Positions 53,709 to 62,240 of a stretch of DNA of 64,000 nt are shown here, one piece after another (the stretch's first letter is position 1; each line of letters opens with the position of its first letter). The position numbers were made by a program, and so were the translations under genes. Origin of the DNA: Pseudodonghicola flavimaris. Its GTDB lineage: Bacteria > Pseudomonadota > Alphaproteobacteria > Rhodobacterales > Rhodobacteraceae. The notes beneath the pieces are model-generated. The model saw only the letters and a list, made by a program, of their open reading frames with translations, ran no database searches and was not told the DNA's origin. The stretch covers positions 238,589 through 302,588 of the forward strand of contig NZ_JASNJD010000006.1 of assembly GCF_030164425.1 (NCBI RefSeq). Direction: 5' to 3'.

Positions 53709-55532
53709 ATGGACCGGGTCAAGATCACCGGCACGTCCGGGCAAGACATCTTTCAATCGACCTCCTTATACGAGGACTTCATCACCGGCGCGGGCAACGA
53801 CTGGATCGTCGCGGGCACCCACGATACCGTCACCGCGGGGTCGGGCAAGGATGTCATCTCGTTCGTGGGGGAAGAGATCGTTGCCGACGGCGGACGCGGG
53901 GCCGACTGGTTCATCGTCAACAGCTACGGCAGCTCACGGGTTTCGGGCGGTCCGGGAGCCGATCTTTTCGATTTCACCAAGCTCCATGTGGAGGACACTG
54001 AGTCCTTCGTGATGAACCACACGATGGAGATTACGGATTTCTCCCTCCCCTCCGATCACATCCGGGTGCGGCGCGACGATATCGTCAGCTATACCCGCGC
54101 CGACACCGACGGCGACGGCGCCCGGGACGATGTGCTGATCACCATCGACCGGACCCTGGAGAAACAGGCCCTCCATATCCAGCATACGATCAAGCTGGAG
54201 AACATGAACTTCCGGCTGTTCCGCGGCGAGGCCGACGGCCTCTTCGTTGTCGACCTGGGCGAAACCCCGATCGATCCGGCCCGGATCACCGAGCGGAAGT
54301 TCGGAACCTCCGCAGATGACATCTTTTCCGGCCGCGGCGCATCGGATCATTTCTCCGGCCGCGCGGGCAATGACACGATCCGGCTGAAAGGCGGCGATGA
54401 CGTCGGTCTCGGCGGGCCCGGCCAGGATACCATCACCGGGCGGGCGGGCGACGACCTGATCAAGGGCGATACCGGCCGCGACGTTCTGCGTGGCGGTGCC
54501 GGCAACGATCACCTGGACGGCGGCGCCCAGAACGACCGGCTCAGCGGCAACGGCGGCCGCGATGTCCTGCTCGGCGGCGATGGCGACGACCGGGCCGCGG
54601 GCGGCGCAGGTCAGGATATCCTCAACGGCGGCACCGGCTTCAACAGGCTGACGGGCGGGGGCAACGCCGATATCTTCGATCACGATGGCAGCGCCGGCAG
54701 CCTCGACTGGGTGATGGATTTCAATCCGCTGCAGGACAGCCTCGCCTTCTCAACCGCCTTCCGGCTGGATTTCTCGGCCGGCGACGGCGATTCCGACGGG
54801 ACCTCCGACGATGTGATCATCACGGTCAGCGCCACCGGCAGCAGCAGCACCATCGTGCTGATCGATCTCGATCTGGAGGTGCTGAAGACCGACAGGCCCG
54901 ACATCCTCGGCCCCGGCTTCGCGCCGGCACCGCTGATCGAGGTCTTCGGGCTCGACGACGGCCCCGGCCCGGGGCCGACGGAGATCTTCGGCACCCCCGG
55001 CGACGACCCCGACCTCAGGGGCACCCCCGGCGACGACAGGATCTTCGCCCTGGATGGCAATGACGTCGTCTTCGCCGGCGATGGCGACGATATCGTCGAT
55101 GTCGGCCCCGGCGACGACGACGCCCATGGCGAGGGCGGCAACGACACGCTGATCGGCAAGCAGGGGTATTTCGACTGGCTGTTCGGCGAGGAGGGCGACG
55201 ACATCCTGATCCTCTCGGCCGCCAACACCGGCACCGGCGGTCCGGGGGCCGACCGGTTCGAGGTGCCCGGAACCGCCTACGGTGCCTACAGCCCGGCGAT
55301 CACCGATCTCTCCCTGGTCGAGGGCGATCTGGTGGTGGTCTCCGACGATGTGACCGAGGTGCAGCTACAGGACATCGGCTTTCCCGGCTACGTCCAGGCG
55401 GCGCTGACGCTGCAGGTGAGCGGCGTTCTCGGGCCGACCATCCTGCTCGAAGGGGCGGACGCCGATCTTCTGAGCAAGGATCTCTCGCTCTGGCTGCGCA
55501 CCGACAGCGGCGCCGTCCCCGATCTGGTGTGA
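53709..55532 (+). CDS. RTX-type calcium-binding repeat protein
   Basis: A 607-residue acidic protein. Nonapeptide RTX repeats (GGxGxDxUx form) occur in two blocks: about residues 200-320 (GGAGNDHLDGGAQNDRLSGN, GGDGDDRAAGGAGQDILNGG) and about 435-500 (DGNDVVFAGDGDDIVDVGPG). Two similar non-repeat segments with DGDGARDDVLITI and DGDSDGTSDDVIITV lie at about residues 135 and 360, perhaps duplicated domains. No N-terminal signal peptide, which fits type I secretion, but no ABC/HlyD secretion genes are adjacent. No enzymatic domain is visible, so a structural or adhesive role is possible. A G-rich sequence precedes the ATG. Confidence 0.85.
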   Translation: MDRVKITGTSGQDIFQSTSLYEDFITGAGNDWIVAGTHDTVTAGSGKDVISFVGEEIVADGGRGADWFIVNSYGSSRVSGGPGADLFDFTKLHVEDTESFVMNHTMEITDFSLPSDHIRVRRDDIVSYTRADTDGDGARDDVLITIDRTLEKQALHIQHTIKLENMNFRLFRGEADGLFVVDLGETPIDPARITERKFGTSADDIFSGRGASDHFSGRAGNDTIRLKGGDDVGLGGPGQDTITGRAGDDLIKGDTGRDVLRGGAGNDHLDGGAQNDRLSGNGGRDVLLGGDGDDRAAGGAGQDILNGGTGFNRLTGGGNADIFDHDGSAGSLDWVMDFNPLQDSLAFSTAFRLDFSAGDGDSDGTSDDVIITVSATGSSSTIVLIDLDLEVLKTDRPDILGPGFAPAPLIEVFGLDDGPGPGPTEIFGTPGDDPDLRGTPGDDRIFALDGNDVVFAGDGDDIVDVGPGDDDAHGEGGNDTLIGKQGYFDWLFGEEGDDILILSAANTGTGGPGADRFEVPGTAYGAYSPAITDLSLVEGDLVVVSDDVTEVQLQDIGFPGYVQAALTLQVSGVLGPTILLEGADADLLSKDLSLWLRTDSGAVPDLV

Positions 55533-55686
55533 CCCGGCGCCAGCCCGCCTCAGGCGCGTGCAGGGCACGGTCCCGCACCCACGCTCTGCACTGGCGCACG
55601 ACAGATTTGCACCGTCGCCATTTCCTCCCGCCGCGAAAGCGGCTAGGTCTGCTCTGGCAGGGTGCGGCCGCGCACCCGAAGCCACG

Positions 55687-57132
55687 ATGCAGATCATGAC
55701 CCCCAGCGCCGCCCCCGGTTCATCCCTTTCCGCCGAAAGGCCCCCGTCGAAACTGTCGGTGGCCATCGGCGTCATGCTGGCGCTGATCGTAGCGCTGAAC
55801 CTGCTGCACGGCTTCGGCGTCAACGCTGGCACCACGGTGCTGGCGGATCTACTCTCCGTCGTGGTTCTGCTGCTGTTCACGCCACAGGTCCACGGCTCGC
55901 GCCATGTCTTCCTGGCGATCTCCGCCCTGCTCACCCTCTATTGCCTGCTGATGCTGCCGGCCCCGGCCTCGGTGCTGAAACCCGCGCTCGACCAGGGCAG
56001 TTTCATCATCGCCTTCTACTGCGCCCTGGCCAGCCTTCAGCATGTGGCCGGACGCTCCGCCGCGATCAGCCGCGCCGCGGCCTTCCTCGCCAATCAGCCG
56101 CCCGGCCGGCGCTATCTCGCGCTCGGCTTCGGCACCCAGATCTTCGCGCTGATCCTCAATTACGGGGCGCTGTCGCTGCTTGGCACCATGGCCCGCCGCT
56201 CTGCCGAGCGGGAGACCGACCCGGCGGTACGAGCGCTGCGCGCGCGGCGCATGCTTCAGGGGGCGCAATGCGGTTTCGCGGCCTCGCTCTGCTGGTCGCC
56301 GCTGGCCTTCGCCACCGTCATCACCACCTCTCTCATCCCCGGCGCCGAGATCAACTCCGTCATCCTGCACGGGCTCGGTTCCGCCCTGATCATCGTGGTC
56401 ATCGGCTGGCTGGTCGACCGCCGGCTCAAGAACAGCCTGCCCAAGGGGGCCGTCATCTCGCCGCCCGACCGGACCGCCGCCCGCGATACCCGCGCGCTGC
56501 GGCCGCTGCTGTGGCTGCTGATGAGCGTGTCGATCCCGGCCGGTCTCTTCGATCTCTTCGCCGGCGTCGTGCCCTCCCGCTCGGTGCTGGGGGTGGTGCC
56601 GCTGATCGCCGCGATCTGGGTGCTGATCGAATCCGACGCCGGCGCGCGGATGCAGGAGCTGGCGGCGCGCAGCCGGGCCTATCTCTTCGGCGACCTGCCG
56701 TCGTTTCAGGCAGAACTCGTACTGCTCAGCACCGCCGGCTTCATCGGCAAGGTCGCCGGGGCGCTGATGGCGCAGTGGATCGCCGGCGCCGGCGTCGATC
56801 TGGGCGCGGTGCCGGCGCGGCTGCTGCTGGTGCTGCCGCTCGTGCTGGTGCCGATGGCAGGGCAGCTGGGACTGAACCCGATCCTCTTCGTCTCGCTCTT
56901 CGCCCAGTTACTGCCGACACCGGATGCGCTCGGGATCTCGACGATCTCGCTGGTGCTGGCGCTGACCGGCGGCTGGGCGCTGACCGCCCCGACCTCCCCC
57001 TTCACCGCCTCGGTGATGATCATCTCCCGGCTCGGCGGGGTGCCCCCGCGCGAGGTCGCCTTCCGCTGGAACGGTATCTTCGTCGCCCTCTCCGCCGCTG
57101 GCCTGGCGCTCTGGGTCCAGATCCTGGCCTGA
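55687..57132 (+). CDS. Polytopic membrane protein of unknown function
   Basis: A 481-residue protein that I cannot assign. About 11-12 hydrophobic segments are visible, starting LSVAIGVMLALIVALNLLHG. Two helix-break motifs, SLCWSPLAFATVITTSLIPG and WALTAPTSPFTASVMIISRL, look like the re-entrant hairpins of ion-transporter-superfamily carriers, so a transporter of an organic anion is possible; this is inference only. The C-terminus is FVALSAAGLALWVQILA. The ATG at 55687 is used; one three codons later is equally possible. It lies between the RTX gene and a VIT-family gene on the other strand. Confidence 0.75.
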   Translation: MQIMTPSAAPGSSLSAERPPSKLSVAIGVMLALIVALNLLHGFGVNAGTTVLADLLSVVVLLLFTPQVHGSRHVFLAISALLTLYCLLMLPAPASVLKPALDQGSFIIAFYCALASLQHVAGRSAAISRAAAFLANQPPGRRYLALGFGTQIFALILNYGALSLLGTMARRSAERETDPAVRALRARRMLQGAQCGFAASLCWSPLAFATVITTSLIPGAEINSVILHGLGSALIIVVIGWLVDRRLKNSLPKGAVISPPDRTAARDTRALRPLLWLLMSVSIPAGLFDLFAGVVPSRSVLGVVPLIAAIWVLIESDAGARMQELAARSRAYLFGDLPSFQAELVLLSTAGFIGKVAGALMAQWIAGAGVDLGAVPARLLLVLPLVLVPMAGQLGLNPILFVSLFAQLLPTPDALGISTISLVLALTGGWALTAPTSPFTASVMIISRLGGVPPREVAFRWNGIFVALSAAGLALWVQILA

Positions 57133-57143
57133 GCGCCCCGGCC

Positions 57144-57842
57144 CTAGGCGCTGACGCCGAAGACCGCGCCGACCGCCGCCGTCGCCGCCATCGCCAGCGC
57201 CCCCCAGAAGGTGACCCGCAACGCCCCGCGCCGTTTTCCGGCCCCGCCGGCAGAGGCGCCGAGGCTGCCCAGAACCGCCAGCGCCACGAGGGTCGCCACC
57301 ACCACGAAAAGGCCGATCTGCGCCGGCGGCGCCAGCACCGCCACGATCAGCGGCACCACCGCCCCCATCGCGAAGGTCAGCGCCGAGACCAACGCCGCCT
57401 GGATCGGATTGGTCGCCACGGTATCGGTGATCCCCAGTTCGTCGCGGGCATGGGCGCCGAGCGCATCGCGGTCGGTCAGCTGCCGCGCGACCTGTTCGGC
57501 CAGATCGCGATCCAGCCCGCGCGCGACATAGATCATGGTCAGCTCTTCCAGCTCTTCTTCGGGCATCTCCTCCAGCTCGCGCCGCTCGCGCGCCAGATCG
57601 GCCTGTTCCGCATCGGCCTGGGAGCTGACGGAAACGTATTCCCCGGCCGCCATCGACATCGCCCCGGCCACTAGGCCGGCGAGCCCGGCCAGCAGCACCC
57701 CTCCCGGGCCGGTGCCGGCGGCGGCGACGCCGACCACCAGGCTCGAGGTCGACACGATCCCGTCGTTGGCCCCCAGCACGGCGGCGCGCAGCCAGCCGAT
57801 GCGGTGGACCATATGATTTTCGGAGTGGCTGAGGCGGCTCAT
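57144..57842 (-). CDS. VIT-family (CCC1-like) iron/manganese transporter
   Basis: A 232-residue membrane protein. The first helix, RAAVLGANDGIVSTSSLVVG, and the second, LAGLVAGAMSMAAGEYVSVS, are VIT1/CCC1 signatures, with metal-contacting Asp and Glu/Met residues. A charged cytosolic segment (LEEMPEEELEELTMIYVARG) joins two further pairs of helices. These proteins move ferrous iron or manganese out of the cytosol. AAGGA lies before the ATG. It is divergent from the two-component operon that precedes a ferric-reductase-like gene, so an iron link across this region is plausible. Confidence 0.9.
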   Translation of the reverse strand: MSRLSHSENHMVHRIGWLRAAVLGANDGIVSTSSLVVGVAAAGTGPGGVLLAGLAGLVAGAMSMAAGEYVSVSSQADAEQADLARERRELEEMPEEELEELTMIYVARGLDRDLAEQVARQLTDRDALGAHARDELGITDTVATNPIQAALVSALTFAMGAVVPLIVAVLAPPAQIGLFVVVATLVALAVLGSLGASAGGAGKRRGALRVTFWGALAMAATAAVGAVFGVSA

Positions 57843-58008
57843 CGGCACGATCCTTCTGGCTGATTTCAATACATGCTCCGGCGCAAGGCTTCGCCGATCC
57901 GCGATCCCCCGGCAAGACCCCGTGACACGGGGCCGCGACCCGGGCAAAGGCTGCCCCGACGCCGCAGCGCCGCGGCGCCGGCCTGCCGCCGAGACCTGCC
58001 GGGCCAAG

Positions 58009-58061
58009 CTGACACGATACTGACGCGATGCCGCTCACACCGTAAGCTTCCCGTAAGGCTG
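58009..58061 (+). promoter_or_regulatory. Two pairs of 11-bp direct repeats before the two-component operon
   Basis: CTGACACGATA (58009-58019) is followed directly by CTGACGCGATG (58020-58030), and CCGTAAGCTTC (58040-58050) directly by CCGTAAGGCTG (58051-58061). The 11-bp period, one helical turn, is the usual spacing for head-to-tail binding of OmpR/PmrA-type regulators. The sites lie 40-95 bp before the response-regulator start, so autoregulation is likely. Confidence 0.5.
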
Positions 58062-58102
58062 AGGCGTCAGACAGGCCCCGCGACCAAGGAGACCCGACCC
58101 AG

Positions 58103-58762
58103 ATGCGCATATTGCTGATCGAGGATGACACCGTTCTGGGGGCCGCCGTGCGCGACCAGATCGCCGGCGATCGCCAGTCCGTCGACTGGGTGACGCGGCT
58201 CGATACCGCTGCCGATGCGCTTTACGGCGCGAGCTACGATCTGGTGCTTCTCGATCTGATGCTGCCGGACGGCCGCGGCATCCCCTTTCTCAAGGCGCTG
58301 CGGGCGCGCGGCGACGTGACGCCGGTGATCATACTGACCGCGCTGGATCAGATCACCGACCGGATCGCCGGGCTGAACGCGGGCGCCGACGATTACATGA
58401 TCAAACCCTTCGATCTGGCGGAGCTCTCCGCCCGGATCGGTTCGGTGGCGCGGCGCTATGCCGGCAACCCGAACCCGATCATCACCCATGGCCCGCTGGC
58501 CGTCGACCTGGCGGCGCGCAGCGTCCATCGCGACGGCAGGCCGGTGCAGCTGACGGCGCGCGAATGGGCGCTGTTCGAAACCTTCCTGCAACGGCCGGGC
58601 CAGCTGCTGTCCAAGGCCCAGCTGGAAGACAAGCTCTATACCTTCGGCTCCGAGGTCGAGAGCAACACCATCGAGGCGCATGTCAGCCGGCTGCGCAAGA
58701 AACTGGGCAGCGACGTGATCGAGACGGTGCGTGGCCTGGGATACCGGCTGGGGGCCGCATGA
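58103..58762 (+). CDS. OmpR-family response regulator, QseB/PmrA type
   Basis: A 219-residue regulator. The receiver has acidic residues Glu7-Asp8-Asp9 and the acceptor Asp51 in YDLVLLDLMLPDGRG, with the conserved Lys in DDYMIKPFDLAEL. The C-terminal winged helix ends VESNTIEAHVSRLRKKLGSD and TVRGLGYRLGA. AAGGAGACC lies before the ATG. Its stop overlaps the histidine-kinase start as ATGA. It probably binds the 11-bp direct repeats upstream. Confidence 0.95.
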   Translation: MRILLIEDDTVLGAAVRDQIAGDRQSVDWVTRLDTAADALYGASYDLVLLDLMLPDGRGIPFLKALRARGDVTPVIILTALDQITDRIAGLNAGADDYMIKPFDLAELSARIGSVARRYAGNPNPIITHGPLAVDLAARSVHRDGRPVQLTAREWALFETFLQRPGQLLSKAQLEDKLYTFGSEVESNTIEAHVSRLRKKLGSDVIETVRGLGYRLGAA

Positions 58763-60126
58763 CCGCCCCGCGCAGCCTTCAGGCCCGGCTGGCCATCGGA
58801 ATCGGCCTGCTGCTGACGCTCCTGTGGCTGAGCGCCACCACCATCACCGCGCTGGTGCTGCGGCACCAGATGAACGAATTCTCCGACGCGGCCCTGCAGG
58901 AAACCGCGCAGCGGCTGCTGCCGCTGGCGCTGTCCGAGATCGCCGGGCGCGACGACGACAGCGTGACCCAGCGGCTCGGGGTGATCCGGGTGCATCACGA
59001 GCTCTTCACCTATATCCTGCGCGACGCGGAGGGGCGGGTTCTGCTGCAGTCGCATACCGCCGATCCTTCGGTGTTTCCCCGCTATGACGGCCCCGGTTTC
59101 CAGTGGACCGGCACCCACCGGCTGTTCAACGACGAAACGCTGGACGGGCAGATCCGCATCACCGTCGCCGAACCGCTGATCTATCGCCGGGCAATGGCCC
59201 GCAGGGTGCAGATCATGATGGGACTGCCGCTGTTGCTGGTCATCCCGGTGGCGCTGGCGGCCGTGGCGCTGGCGGTTCGCGCCAGCCTGGCGCCGCTGCG
59301 CCGGTTCCGCAGCGCCCTGGCCGCGCGCGGCGCCCGCGATCTGTCGCCGCTGCCCACCGGCGGCCTGCCGGCCGAGATCACGCCGCTGGCCGAGACGCTG
59401 AACGATCTGCTCACCCGGCTGAAGGCCGCCTTCGAGGCCGAGCGCAGCTTCGCCGCCAATGCCGCCCATGAGTTGAGAACCCCGTTGGCCGGTGCCATCG
59501 CCCAGGCGCAGCGCATCGATATCGAGACCGCGGATCCCGGCGCCCGCAAGCGCGCCGGCGAGATCGAGGCCACCCTGAAACGGCTGACCCGGGTGTCCGA
59601 ACGGCTGATGCAGATGGCCCGGGCCGAAGGCGGCCGGCTGCGCGGCGATCACGCCGCGGATCTGCGGCCGGTGGTGCGGATGATCGTCCAGGACCTGAGC
59701 CGCCAGGCCGGCGGCAAGACGCTGGAACTGGAGCTGCCGGAGACGCCGGTCTGCTCCGATCTCGATCCCGACGCGCTCGGCATCGTCCTGCGCAACCTGA
59801 CCGATAACGCGCTGCGCCACGGGCTGCCCGACACGCCGGTGCGGATCGGGCTCAGTCCCGCCGGGCGGCTGAGCGTCGCCAACGAGACCGCCACCGTCCC
59901 CGCCGATGTGCTGGACGGGCTGGCGCAAAGGTTCGAACGCGGCACCGCCCGCGCCGAGGGCAGCGGGCTGGGGCTGGCCATCGTGGCGACCATCGCCGAC
60001 CGCACCGGCGGCGCGCTCCGGCTGTTCTCCCCCTCTCCGGGGCGCGGCAGCGGCTTCACCGCCGAAGTGGAGCTGCCGCTCGGGGGCGAGAGCCCCCCAC
60101 CCGACACATCCCCGCCCGCGGCCTGA
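58759..60126 (+). CDS. Sensor histidine kinase, QseC/PmrB type
   Basis: A 455-residue kinase. Two membrane segments (about 13-32 and 155-172) flank a periplasmic domain of about 120 residues. The acceptor is His237 in FAANAAHELRTPLAGA. The ATPase has IVLRNLTDNALRHG and GSGLGLAIVATIADRTGG. It sits in the same unit as its response regulator. Signal unknown; many QseC/PmrB relatives respond to metals or cationic compounds, and the next gene is a ferric-reductase-like protein. Confidence 0.94.
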   Translation: MTAPRSLQARLAIGIGLLLTLLWLSATTITALVLRHQMNEFSDAALQETAQRLLPLALSEIAGRDDDSVTQRLGVIRVHHELFTYILRDAEGRVLLQSHTADPSVFPRYDGPGFQWTGTHRLFNDETLDGQIRITVAEPLIYRRAMARRVQIMMGLPLLLVIPVALAAVALAVRASLAPLRRFRSALAARGARDLSPLPTGGLPAEITPLAETLNDLLTRLKAAFEAERSFAANAAHELRTPLAGAIAQAQRIDIETADPGARKRAGEIEATLKRLTRVSERLMQMARAEGGRLRGDHAADLRPVVRMIVQDLSRQAGGKTLELELPETPVCSDLDPDALGIVLRNLTDNALRHGLPDTPVRIGLSPAGRLSVANETATVPADVLDGLAQRFERGTARAEGSGLGLAIVATIADRTGGALRLFSPSPGRGSGFTAEVELPLGGESPPPDTSPPAA

Positions 60127-60189
60127 GGTCCGGGCAGACCGATCCCGGCCCCCGGCCGGACCCCGACACAGAAGACCAAATGCCGCCTT

Positions 60190-60215
60190 CTCGTGTGAAG
60201 CCACCGCCACACGAG
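60190..60215. repeat. Inverted repeat before the ferric-reductase-like gene
   Basis: CTCGTGTG (60190-60197) and CACACGAG (60208-60215) form perfect 8-bp arms around a 10-base loop, in the 118-bp gap between kinase and oxidoreductase genes and 29 bp before the latter's start. It could be an attenuating hairpin in the mRNA or an operator. Confidence 0.45.
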
Positions 60216-60244
60216 CCCTGCGGGCAACGAGAAAGGAAACCACG

Positions 60245-61591
60245 ATGACACAGCCCAACATACGATTGTTCTGGGGCTTCTGGGGGCTCCTCGGGGCGCT
60301 CTGGCTGCTGCTGAACCCCGATATCTTCTCAGCCGCCGACGTGTTTGCCCTGCGACAGTTCTTCATGCAGTGGACCGGGACCTTCTCCATCGCCGCGATG
60401 AGCGTGGCGATGATCCTGTCGCTGCGTCCGCGCTGGCCCGAGGGCCGGCTCGGCGGTCTGGACAAGATGTACCGGCTGCACAAATGGCTGGGGATCGGCG
60501 CGCTGGGGCTGTCGGTGTTCCACTGGCTGTGGTCCGAAGCGCCGAAATGGGCGGTGGGCGCCGGCCTGCTGGCGCGGCCGGAACGCGGCCCCCGGCCCGA
60601 GTTCACCGACCCGGTTCAGGCCTACCTCAATTCCCTGCGCGGCACCGCCGAGGGGCTGGGCGAATGGGCCTTCTACATCTCTGCCGCGCTGATGGTCGTC
60701 GCGCTGCTCAAGGTGATCCCCTATCGCTGGTTCCGCTACAGCCACCGTATCCTGCCGGTCGCCTATCTGGTGCTGGTCTTCCACACCGTCGTTCTGCTCG
60801 ACTACGACATGTGGCTGACCCCGCTCGGCGTGGTGATGGCGCTGCTCATCATCCCCGGCAGCTATGCCGCCGTGGTCTCCGTTCTGGGCGGCATCGGCCG
60901 CACCCGCCGGGTCGCCGGCGAAATCACCGCGCTGCGCAGCTATCCCGGGGTCCGCTCGCTGGAAACCGAAATCAGGCTCGGCACCGGCTGGCCCGGGCAC
61001 AAGGCCGGTCAGTTCGCCTTCGTCACCTCGAACCGGATCGAGGGGGCGCATCCCTATACCATCGCCTCTGCCTGGAACCCGACGGATCCGAAGATCGCCT
61101 TCGTCACCAAGGAGCTGGGCGATCACACCTCGACCCTCGCCGAAAAGCTGAAGACCGGCCAGAAGGTGACTGTCGAGGGCCCCTATGGCTGTTTCACCTT
61201 CGACGATGGGATGGCGCGGCAGATCTGGATCGGCGCCGGCATCGGCATCACCCCCTTCCTCGCCCGGCTGAAGGAAATGGCCGCTGCCGATCCCACCGCC
61301 CCGCGCCCGGAGATCGACCTGTTTCACTCGACCCGCGAGGTGGATGAAGCGGCCCTGGAACGGGTCGCTGCCGATGCCCGTGCCGCCAATGTCCGGCTGC
61401 ACCTGCTGATCGATGCCCGCGATGGCCGGCTCGGCGGCGAACGCATCCGCGACGCCGTCCCGGACTGGCGCAGTGCCAGCCTGTGGTTCTGCGGCCCCAG
61501 CGGCTTCGGCAAGAGCCTGCGCCAGGACTTCGCCGCGCAGGGGCTGGATACCGAACACCACTTCCACCAGGAGCTGTTCGAAATGCGCTGA
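60245..61591 (+). CDS. Ferric-reductase-like transmembrane oxidoreductase
   Basis: A 448-residue protein. The N-terminal half has about six membrane segments with paired histidines, His79/His93 and His167/His180, spaced as bis-heme ligands. The C-terminal half is a ferredoxin-reductase-like domain: FAD motif HPYTIASAW, NAD(P) motif WIGAGIGITPFLARLKEM and FCGPSGFGKSLRQDF. Relatives reduce ferric iron or other acceptors across the membrane. GAAAGGAAACC lies before the ATG. It is downstream of the two-component genes with 118 bp between, so it may be a target or partner of that system. Confidence 0.9.
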   Translation: MTQPNIRLFWGFWGLLGALWLLLNPDIFSAADVFALRQFFMQWTGTFSIAAMSVAMILSLRPRWPEGRLGGLDKMYRLHKWLGIGALGLSVFHWLWSEAPKWAVGAGLLARPERGPRPEFTDPVQAYLNSLRGTAEGLGEWAFYISAALMVVALLKVIPYRWFRYSHRILPVAYLVLVFHTVVLLDYDMWLTPLGVVMALLIIPGSYAAVVSVLGGIGRTRRVAGEITALRSYPGVRSLETEIRLGTGWPGHKAGQFAFVTSNRIEGAHPYTIASAWNPTDPKIAFVTKELGDHTSTLAEKLKTGQKVTVEGPYGCFTFDDGMARQIWIGAGIGITPFLARLKEMAAADPTAPRPEIDLFHSTREVDEAALERVAADARAANVRLHLLIDARDGRLGGERIRDAVPDWRSASLWFCGPSGFGKSLRQDFAAQGLDTEHHFHQELFEMR

Positions 61592-61666
61592 ACCGCGCCC
61601 AGGATCCTCCAGAGGCGCCCCGTCCGGCACCTGCGGTCAGCTCAGGCCCGCGGGCGGCGGGGCGCC

Positions 61667-62161
61667 TCAGCCCTCCTCGCCCTCGAAGGTGGCGAGCCAG
61701 ACCCGAAGCCCGTCGTCCAGCTGCTGCCGCAGCGGCGCCGGCACCGCCTCCATCAGCCGATGCTGATTGGCGACATGCTCCGCCACGACACTGTCGATCA
61801 ACGCGAAGCCCTTCTCCGTCAGCGCCACGACCGAGCCGCGCCCGTCCTCGGGATTGGGCCGCCGTTCGATCAGCCCGCCCGCTTCCAGACGGTCCAGACG
61901 GTTGGTCATGGTGCCGGAGGCCACCATGGTCCAGGAAATCAGCGCCGAGGGGGTCAGCGCATAGGGCGCCCCCGACCGGCGCAGTGTCGCCAGAACGTCA
62001 AAGCTCGCCGCGGTCAGATCATGCGCCTGATAGACCCGCGAGAGTTCGCGCGACAGATGATCGAACAGCCGTTTCAGCCGGCCGAAGGTCCCCATCGGGG
62101 TGACGTCGAGGTCCGGACGCTCCCGGCGCCATTGGGCAAGAATGCGGTCAACCTGATCCAT
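61667..62161 (-). CDS. MarR-family transcriptional regulator
   Basis: A 164-residue winged-helix regulator. YALTPSALISWTMVASGTMT followed by NRLDRLEAGGLIERRPNPED and GRGSVVALTEKGFALID is the MarR DNA-binding region. N- and C-terminal helices form the dimer. It is divergent from an EamA transporter, with an 18-bp palindrome in between that it most likely binds. The ligand is unknown; the transported compound is the usual candidate. Confidence 0.94.
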   Translation of the reverse strand: MDQVDRILAQWRRERPDLDVTPMGTFGRLKRLFDHLSRELSRVYQAHDLTAASFDVLATLRRSGAPYALTPSALISWTMVASGTMTNRLDRLEAGGLIERRPNPEDGRGSVVALTEKGFALIDSVVAEHVANQHRLMEAVPAPLRQQLDDGLRVWLATFEGEEG

Positions 62162-62185
62162 GCCCGACGGCTAGCCCGATTTTAC

Positions 62186-62227
62186 CTTGACGTCAAGATA
62201 TCTTGCGAATATCTCGACGTCGAGATA
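62186..62227. promoter_or_regulatory. MarR operators over the EamA promoter
   Basis: TATCTCGACGTCGAGATA (62210-62227) is a perfect 18-bp palindrome. CTTGACGTCAAG (62186-62197) is a perfect 12-bp palindrome of the same core, centred 27 bp away; CAAGATATCTTG (62194-62205) lies between. A rightward promoter, TTGACG (62187-62192), N17, TATCTC (62210-62215), runs straight through them, so binding of the MarR protein should block it. Confidence 0.7.
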
Positions 62228-62240
62228 AATGGAGTATCCG

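Noticed and set aside
54300..54720. Tandem GGCGGC-rich DNA repeats considered as a CRISPR or minisatellite
   Set aside because: The periodicity is 27 bases and in frame with the RTX nonapeptides; it is coding repeat, not an array.
53709..57842. A type I secretion operon around the RTX gene
   Set aside because: Neighbours are a MATE pump, an unknown membrane protein and a VIT transporter; no HlyB/HlyD/TolC-like gene is present.
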